Made by a program: the position numbers and the translations under genes
NCBI RefSeq assembly: GCF_017168335.1
Contig: NZ_JABFAU010000016.1
Location: 263,084-327,083, forward strand
Length of the DNA stretch: 64,000 nt
Source of the DNA: Rhodococcus sp. KRD162
Lineage (GTDB): Bacteria > Actinomycetota > Actinomycetes > Mycobacteriales > Mycobacteriaceae
Direction: 5' to 3'
Part shown: in pieces, positions 58,346 through 64,000 of the stretch
How positions within the stretch are numbered: position 1 is the first letter of the stretch
Layout of the letters: each line of letters starts with the position of its first letter
The notes under the pieces: model-generated
The model's database searches: none
Told to the model about the DNA's origin: nothing
What the model saw: the letters and a program-made list of their open reading frames with translations, nothing else

Positions 58346-60471
58346 CGATCACCCCTCCCGTAGCCAAGAAGGTGCCGCACGAGCGCACTCACCACGGCGA
58401 CACGTTCATCGACAACTACGAGTGGTTGCGCGCCAAAGACGACCCCGAGGTGATCGCCTACCTCGAGGCCGAGAACGCATACACCGAACAGCAGACCGCC
58501 GGACTGGAATCGCTCCGCGGGGCGATCTTCGACGAGATCAAGTCACGAACCCAGGAAACCGACCTGTCCGTGCCGACGCGCATGGGGCAGTGGTGGTACT
58601 ACTCACGCACGGTCGAGGGAAAGTCCTACGGTCTGCAGTGCCGGTGCCCTGTGGTCTCCGACGAGAACTGGACACCGCCCACATTGTCCTCGGACGTAGA
58701 CGTGCCGGGTGAACAGATCCTGCTCGATGCAAATCTCGAAGCGCAGGGCCACGACTTCTTCTCCCTCGGCGCGTTCTCCGTCAGCCTCGACGGCACGTTG
58801 CTGGCCTATTCCACCGATACCGAGGGCGACGAGCGCTACACACTGCGCTTCAAGAACCTCGACACCGGCGAATTGCTGGCCGACACCATCGAGAACGTCG
58901 CACCGGGAGCCACCTGGACCGCCGACGGCCTGCACGTCTTCTACCTGACGGTCGACGAATCCTGGCGTCCCGATACCGTCTGGCGACACACGCTCGGGCA
59001 GGCCGAGGACGTGAAGGTCTTCCACGAACCGGACGAAAGTTACTGGGTCGGCTTCGGATCGACCCGAAGCGAGAAGTACCTGATGATCTGGGTCGGCTCC
59101 AAGATCACCTCCGAGTGCCTCGTCCTGGAATCCTCCGATCCGGAAGGGGAGTTCCGCGTCGTTCTGCCCCGCACGGACGGCGTCGAATACAGCATCGAAC
59201 ATGCGGTGGTGGCCGGTGAGGATCGCTTCCTCATCACCCACAACGGCTCGGTGAACGGCTGGGGCACCGAGGGGGAGAAGGCAGAGAACTTCCTTCTGGC
59301 CGACGCTCCGGTGAGCGATCCACTCGATCAGCGCATCCTGGTGCCGCATCGCGAGGACGTGCGGGTCGAGGACATCGATGCCTTCGCCGGCCACCTGATC
59401 TTCACGTACCGGCGAGAAGCGTTGACCCGCATGGCGATCTGGCCGCTGACCGACCAGGGTTACGGCGAATGCCGTGAGCTCGAGTTCGACGAGGAGCTCT
59501 ATTCCGTCGGAGCCGGCTCGAACCCCGAGTGGGATCAGCCCTTGCTACGGATGGTGTACACCTCGTTCATCACACCCGGGCAGGTCTACGACCTCGATAT
59601 CGCCAGTGGCGAACTGCTGCTCCGCAAATCGCAGCCGGTTCTCGGTGAGTTCGATGCCGGGGATTACGTTCAGCACCGCGAATGGGCCACCGCGCCGGAT
59701 GGCACGCAGATCCCACTGTCGGTCATCGCGCGCAAGGACGTACCAGACGGCCCCGCGCCGACGCTGCTCTACGGCTACGGATCGTACGAGGCCTCGATGG
59801 ACCCGTCGTTCTCGGTGGCGCGGCTCTCCCTACTGGACCGGGGCATCGTGTTCGTCGTCGCGCACGTACGCGGTGGTGGCGAGATGGGTCGGCACTGGTA
59901 CGACAACGGCAAGACGTTGAAGAAGAAGAACACGTTCACCGACTTCATTGCTGCCGCACAGCATCTGATCTCCACCGGACGCACCTCGCCGAAGCATCTG
60001 GTCGCCGACGGCGGCAGCGCGGGCGGTTTGCTGATGGGGGCGGTGGCGAACCTCGCACCGGAGTTGTTCAACGGCATTCTCGCCAACGTTCCGTTCGTCG
60101 ACCCGCTCACCTCCATCCTGGATCCGTCGCTACCCCTGACGGTCATCGAATGGGACGAGTGGGGAAACCCGTTGGCAGACAAAGAAGTGTACGAGTACAT
60201 GAAGTCGTACAGTCCCTACGAGAACGTCGAGGCCAAGGATTACCCGTCGATCCTGGCGATCACGTCCATCAACGACACCCGCGTGCTCTACGTCGAACCC
60301 GCCAAATGGGTTGCCGCCCTGCGGGCAACGAAGACCGGTGACTCCGACCTACTGCTCAAGACCGAAATGAGCGCTGGACACGGAGGAGTCAGTGGTCGCT
60401 ACGAGAAATGGAAAGAAGCGGCCTTCGAGTACGCGTGGATCGTGCGTGCGGCTGGCGCCGCAGTGGTGTGA
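58342..60471 (+). CDS. Oligopeptidase B-type S9A serine peptidase
   Basis: 709 residues, two domains. An N-terminal beta-propeller (about 75-410) is followed by an alpha/beta-hydrolase domain: HVRGGGEMGRHWY, nucleophile Ser559 in GGSAGG, the Asp in SINDTRV, His680 in SAGHGG. Length matches PtrB. The enzyme trims short peptides after basic residues in the cytoplasm; no signal peptide is present. Coupled to purC by ATGA, a linkage seen in other actinobacteria as far as I recall. Confidence 0.93.
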   Translation: MTITPPVAKKVPHERTHHGDTFIDNYEWLRAKDDPEVIAYLEAENAYTEQQTAGLESLRGAIFDEIKSRTQETDLSVPTRMGQWWYYSRTVEGKSYGLQCRCPVVSDENWTPPTLSSDVDVPGEQILLDANLEAQGHDFFSLGAFSVSLDGTLLAYSTDTEGDERYTLRFKNLDTGELLADTIENVAPGATWTADGLHVFYLTVDESWRPDTVWRHTLGQAEDVKVFHEPDESYWVGFGSTRSEKYLMIWVGSKITSECLVLESSDPEGEFRVVLPRTDGVEYSIEHAVVAGEDRFLITHNGSVNGWGTEGEKAENFLLADAPVSDPLDQRILVPHREDVRVEDIDAFAGHLIFTYRREALTRMAIWPLTDQGYGECRELEFDEELYSVGAGSNPEWDQPLLRMVYTSFITPGQVYDLDIASGELLLRKSQPVLGEFDAGDYVQHREWATAPDGTQIPLSVIARKDVPDGPAPTLLYGYGSYEASMDPSFSVARLSLLDRGIVFVVAHVRGGGEMGRHWYDNGKTLKKKNTFTDFIAAAQHLISTGRTSPKHLVADGGSAGGLLMGAVANLAPELFNGILANVPFVDPLTSILDPSLPLTVIEWDEWGNPLADKEVYEYMKSYSPYENVEAKDYPSILAITSINDTRVLYVEPAKWVAALRATKTGDSDLLLKTEMSAGHGGVSGRYEKWKEAAFEYAWIVRAAGAAVV

Positions 60472-60504
60472 TCAAGCGCCCCGGAGGGCACTTATCCGCA
60501 CCAC

Positions 60505-60520
60505 TGGCGCGTCAGCGCCA
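60505..60520. terminator. Hairpin at the convergent end of the peptidase and response-regulator genes
   Basis: TGGCGC-GTCA-GCGCCA is a perfect 6-bp stem with a 4-base loop, overlapping the response-regulator stop codon. A second pairing, CAGTGGTG (before 60472) with CACCACTG (about 60499-60506), could extend the structure. There is no U-tract. Confidence 0.35.
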
Positions 60521-61186
60521 CACGTAACGAACCTGCGGTCGCCCGGCTTTGCCGTATTCGGTGTGCCGGGTGACCAGGCCGTCGTCGGCGAGGCGTTCGA
60601 GGTAGCGCCAGGCCGTCACTCGCGAGACCCCGACGACCCTGGCGGCCTCCGATGCGTTGAGTCCGTCGGCAGCCTCCTTGACGCAGGCGGTGATGCCGTC
60701 CATGGTTTGCGGGGCAATTCCTTTCGGCGTCGACACGCGTTCGTCGGCGGTACGCAGATGCGCCATCGCACGGTCGATATCGCGTTGACTCGACGCATTC
60801 TCGCCCGCGGGCAACGCGGCGTGGAATTCGCGATAACGCTCGAGCTTGTCGCGGAACGCGGCGAATGTGAACGGCTTGAGCAGGTACAGCACGATGCCGT
60901 GCGCCACCGCCGAACGCACCACCGACAGATCCCGTTCGGAAGTGATGGCGATGACGTCGGGGCTCGGACGCAGACCGCCGAGCGCGGCAGCGACGTCGAT
61001 GCCGCTGGCATCGGGCAGTCCGATATCGAGCAGCACCAAATCTACCGCTTCGGTGCTGGCGAACCGCATCGCAGCTGCGCCGCTGTGGGCGACGCCTGCC
61101 ACCTCGAACCCCGGGGTGCGCTCGACGTAGGTCGTGTGGGCCTCGGCGATCAGCGGTTCGTCGTCGACGATCAGTACCCGGATCAC
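60512..61186 (-). CDS. CitB/DcuR-family response regulator
   Basis: 224 residues. Receiver with D8-D9, phosphoacceptor D54 (LVLLDIGLPDASG) and K104 (LKPF), linker, then a C-terminal helix-turn-helix (ASEAARVVGVSRVTAWRYLERL). Overlaps its kinase gene by ATGA. Same class as the regulator at 9100 but only distantly similar, so not a recent duplicate. The divergent dctA gene is its likely target. Confidence 0.9.
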   Translation of the reverse strand: MIRVLIVDDEPLIAEAHTTYVERTPGFEVAGVAHSGAAAMRFASTEAVDLVLLDIGLPDASGIDVAAALGGLRPSPDVIAITSERDLSVVRSAVAHGIVLYLLKPFTFAAFRDKLERYREFHAALPAGENASSQRDIDRAMAHLRTADERVSTPKGIAPQTMDGITACVKEAADGLNASEAARVVGVSRVTAWRYLERLADDGLVTRHTEYGKAGRPQVRYVWR

Positions 61187-62736
61187 GACGTCGATCCCGG
61201 GATATCGGCAACGATCACAGATCCGTACGTCACTTCCGACCTCAGCGTCCCTCGATAGCGATTGATCACTTGGGCGACCAGTGCCAGGCCGAGTCCGCGC
61301 GAGCCGGATTTGGTCGAATAGCCTCGCCGCAGAGCGGCTTTCAAGGTCTCCGGCGGCATTCCGGGACCGCTGTCGGCCACGCGGACGACGAGGTGACCGT
61401 CGGCGTCACGGACGGTCACTTCGACCCAGGGCTGATCGGATTCTTTCGAGGCATCGATGGCATTGTCTATCAGATTGCCTACCAGCGTGACCAATTCGCG
61501 AGCCGTCAGGATCCCCTCGTGTTCCATGGCGGTGTCGTCGGTGATGGTCAGCTCCACTCCCTGCTCGGCGGCCTGGCTGACCTTGCCCAGCAGCAGCGCA
61601 GCAAGCGCTGGTTCGCCGACGGCGTTCATCAGTCGGTCGATCAGAGTTTGCGAGAGCTCGAGATCGGCCGTGGCGAACTCGACGGCTTCCTGGGGCCGCC
61701 CGAGTTCGACCATCGTGATCACCGTGTGCAGGCGATTGGCGGCTTCGTGGGCCTGTGAACGCAGCGACTCTGCGAAACTGCGCACAGAGTCCAATTCGCC
61801 CATCAACGAACGCAATTCGGTCTGATCGCGAATCGTCAGAACGTTGCCGAGGCGCTTGCCCTCCCACATCACCGGATCCTGGTTGACGACGAGCACGCGA
61901 TCTTTCGTCAGATGCAACTCGCCGCGCACGATGCCGGTGTCCATCTGCTGCATCGACTCCGGCAACGACTCGAACGATACCGGCCCGTCCGGTAGGTCGA
62001 GGAGGCGTCGGGCTTCGTCGTTGACCAGCTCCGCCTCGTCGCCGCGGCCGAACACCAGCAGACCTTCACCGATCGAATGCAGGACGGCGTCGTGATGCTC
62101 GTACATCGTCCGCAGTTCTGCGGGGGCCATTCCCAGCGTCTGACGTCGGAGTCGGCGGCTGAGCAGCGTCGAGCCCGCTGCAGCGACGGCGAAGGCGGCG
62201 AGCACCACCCCGATGATGAGCGGGAGCCCCCGGAAGAACTGGTCACTGATCTTGGCCCTGGTGACGCCCGCCGAAACGAGACCGACCAGGTCGCCGGCGG
62301 AGTTGTACACCGGAGTGACCGCTCGGATCGACGGTCCGAGAGAGCCCACGTACGTCTCGGTGAACGTTTCACCATGCAACGCGCGATCGATGTTGCCGCT
62401 GAACGGTTTACCGATCAGAGCGACTGTGGTGTGGGTGAACCGGGTCCGGTCCGGTGCCATGACGACGATGAAATCGACACCGGTGATCTGCCGGATCTTC
62501 TCCGTTTCGGGTTGCAGACGCGAGGTCGGATCGTCGGATTCGATCGCAAGAGGCGTCGAAGGTTCGTTGGCGATGCTCACGGCGATAGCCGTGACCTCGC
62601 GTCGGGTGGCGTCATCGCTGTTGGCCCGTTCGTTGAGCACCGTCAGGATGCCGCCGGCGAACACGACGACCGCCATGACGACGAGCTGCAGCACGAGGAC
62701 CTGGCCGGCGACGCTGAGCGGGCGCTTCGAGGACAA
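61183..62736 (-). CDS. DcuS/CitA-family sensor kinase for C4-dicarboxylates
   Basis: 517 residues from TTG 62736, chosen because AAAGGA lies five bases upstream; a TTG at 62754 would add six residues. Helix about 11-32, periplasmic PDC-type sensor, second helix (LIIGVVLAAFAVAAAG), PAS, then the histidine in SQAHEAANRLHTVITM and ATPase motifs DNAIDASKE, DSGPGMP, GSRGLGLALV. It diverges from dctA, so succinate, fumarate or malate are the likely signals. Confidence 0.9.
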   Translation of the reverse strand: MSSKRPLSVAGQVLVLQLVVMAVVVFAGGILTVLNERANSDDATRREVTAIAVSIANEPSTPLAIESDDPTSRLQPETEKIRQITGVDFIVVMAPDRTRFTHTTVALIGKPFSGNIDRALHGETFTETYVGSLGPSIRAVTPVYNSAGDLVGLVSAGVTRAKISDQFFRGLPLIIGVVLAAFAVAAAGSTLLSRRLRRQTLGMAPAELRTMYEHHDAVLHSIGEGLLVFGRGDEAELVNDEARRLLDLPDGPVSFESLPESMQQMDTGIVRGELHLTKDRVLVVNQDPVMWEGKRLGNVLTIRDQTELRSLMGELDSVRSFAESLRSQAHEAANRLHTVITMVELGRPQEAVEFATADLELSQTLIDRLMNAVGEPALAALLLGKVSQAAEQGVELTITDDTAMEHEGILTARELVTLVGNLIDNAIDASKESDQPWVEVTVRDADGHLVVRVADSGPGMPPETLKAALRRGYSTKSGSRGLGLALVAQVINRYRGTLRSEVTYGSVIVADIPGSTS

Positions 62737-62912
62737 CGCATTCCTTTCGAGCAAGAAGATTCGATGTGAACGAAATGAACGTATAGGTGACTCCGATCAC
62801 GGCGTCGAGCAACATCATCTCTCAGCAGGCGTGACCCACCTCACTCCCCTCCTAGTAGTCACGAAGTCCGTAGTTCTCACTCGCACTTCACGAGAAACCA
62901 GAAGGAAAACCA

Positions 62913-64000
62913 ATGACAACCATCGATGCCGAGCGGTTCGACAATCCGCCCTCGGAGCCCAAGAAGAAGCGCGACAAGACTCACTGGCTCTACATTGCCG
63001 TGATCATCGCCGTCATAGCCGGCGTTATCGTCGGACTGGTGGCCAAGGACTTCGCCTCCGACCTGTCGATCCTCGGCACACTGTTCGTCGCTCTCATCAA
63101 GATGATGATCAGCCCGGTCATCTTCTGCACGATCGTCCTCGGCATCGGATCGGTTCGGGCAGCAGCCAGCGTCGGACGCGTCGGCGGAATGGCACTGGCG
63201 TACTTCCTCGGTATGTCGACCATCGCTCTGGGCATCGGCATGGTCGTCGGCAACCTCATCAAGCCAGGTGACGGCCTCAACATCTCGCCCAACGATGCGG
63301 GCATGAAGCTGGCTGACACCGCGCACGAGGCCGGCGGCACCATGGACTTCATCGCCGGAATCATCCCGACGTCGTTGCTGTCGTCGCTGACCGCCGGATC
63401 CGTCCTGCAGACGCTGTTCGTGGCCATCCTCGTCGGCTTCGCGCTGCAAGCGATGGGCAAGAGCGGTGAAGGAATCCTCAAGGGCATCGGGTCCATCCAG
63501 AAGCTCGTATTCCGCATCCTGACCATGATCCTGTGGCTCGCCCCGATCGGTGCATTCGGTGCCATCGCCGGTGTCGTCGGCAAGACCGGATTCGACGCGG
63601 TCATTCAGCTCGGCACTCTGATGCTGGCGTTCTACATCACCTGCTTCATCTTCGTCTTCTTCTTCCTCGGCCTGATCCTGCGCTTCGTCTCCGGCTTCTC
63701 GATCTTCAAGCTGGTCAAGTACCTGGCCCGGGAATACCTGCTCATCGTCGCCACCAGCTCGTCCGAGTCGGCCCTGCCGCGTCTGATCGCCAAGATGGAG
63801 CACGTCGGCGTCGAGCGCACCACCGTCGGCATCGTCGTCCCCACCGGTTACTCCTTCAACCTCGACGGCACCGCGATCTACCTGACGATGGCCTCGATCT
63901 TCATCGCCGACGCCATGAACATGCCGCTGTCGATCCCCGAGCAGTTCTCGCTGCTGCTGTTCATGATCATCGCTTCCAAGGGCGCAGCCGGAGTCTCCGG
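62913..64000 (+). CDS. dctA: C4-dicarboxylate/proton-or-sodium symporter DctA (partial, runs off the edge)
   Basis: 362 codons are present from ATG 62913 (AAGGA seven bases upstream); the C-terminal end is outside the window. DAACS/glutamate-transporter fold: serine-rich hairpin ATSSSESALPRLIAKME, helix 7 motif NLDGT in PTGYSFNLDGTAIY, and the start of the second hairpin (SKGAAGVSG). The cytoplasmic N-terminus is lysine-rich. The 176-bp leader contains GTGA-N6-TCAC (around 62790), a possible site for the divergent DcuR-type regulator. Confidence 0.93.
   Translation, partial: MTTIDAERFDNPPSEPKKKRDKTHWLYIAVIIAVIAGVIVGLVAKDFASDLSILGTLFVALIKMMISPVIFCTIVLGIGSVRAAASVGRVGGMALAYFLGMSTIALGIGMVVGNLIKPGDGLNISPNDAGMKLADTAHEAGGTMDFIAGIIPTSLLSSLTAGSVLQTLFVAILVGFALQAMGKSGEGILKGIGSIQKLVFRILTMILWLAPIGAFGAIAGVVGKTGFDAVIQLGTLMLAFYITCFIFVFFFLGLILRFVSGFSIFKLVKYLAREYLLIVATSSSESALPRLIAKMEHVGVERTTVGIVVPTGYSFNLDGTAIYLTMASIFIADAMNMPLSIPEQFSLLLFMIIASKGAAGVS

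Overview
The window comes from a high-GC actinobacterium of the mycolate-containing group, most like a Rhodococcus or a close relative. The reasons are the very high third-position GC, frequent GTG starts, ATGA and GTGA gene overlaps, many apparently leaderless promoters, and close resemblance of several proteins to their Mycobacterium tuberculosis counterparts (PhoP, PurC, PanD, MbtA, MbtI). All calls come from reading the sequence; no database search was run.

Layout. 1-5.4 kb: a decapeptide-repeat protein, an SMR exporter, a two-gene permease pair, and phoP-phoR with a textbook PhoP box. 5.4-9.8 kb: a universal stress protein and a CitMHS citrate carrier, divergent from a CitA/DpiB-type two-component system. 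9.7-15.6 kb: MFS pump with divergent HxlR regulator, HIT protein, GT2-GtrA and GT39 membrane glycosyltransferases. 15.6-23.5 kb: purD, a DUF559-like gene bounded exactly by perfect 18-bp inverted repeats, aminotransferase, threonine aldolase, TetR regulator, purB, HAD phosphatase, second HIT protein.

23.6-51.4 kb is the centre of interest: a salicylate-capped siderophore locus. Salicylate is made by an MbtI-type synthase and activated by an MbtA-type ligase (salicylate-type pocket: Cys266, Leu363). It is loaded on NRPS1 (ArCP-Cy-A-PCP), which should build a phenyl-oxazoline or thiazoline. NRPS3 (C-A-PCP-C-A-PCP-E) carries a beta-alanine-type A domain, matched by a panD gene in the same locus. 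NRPS2 (C-A-PCP) carries the N5-hydroxyornithine code DMENLGLINK, matched by an ornithine N-monooxygenase. The epimerase at the end of NRPS3 suggests the working order NRPS1, NRPS3, NRPS2, with release by hydroxyornithine lactam formation, since no thioesterase is present. The predicted product is salicyl-azoline, beta-alanine, D-X, cyclo-hydroxyornithine, resembling the madurastatin/oxachelin class. Uptake and iron release are covered by a lipoprotein receptor, two FecCD permeases, an ATPase, and two SIP reductases, one fused to a methyltransferase-like domain with a degraded SAM site. Six candidate IdeR/DmdR1-type iron boxes dot the locus, along with an NRAMP transporter.

51.5-55.2 kb: an FbpABC-type ferric ABC transporter, also with a candidate iron box. 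55.2-64 kb: maltokinase-cap-like protein, MFS pump, purC with an oligopeptidase B, and a second CitA/DcuS-type two-component system divergent from a DctA carrier that runs off the right edge. No intergenic gap exceeds about 205 bp. No tRNA, rRNA, CRISPR array, insertion sequence or transposase was seen.
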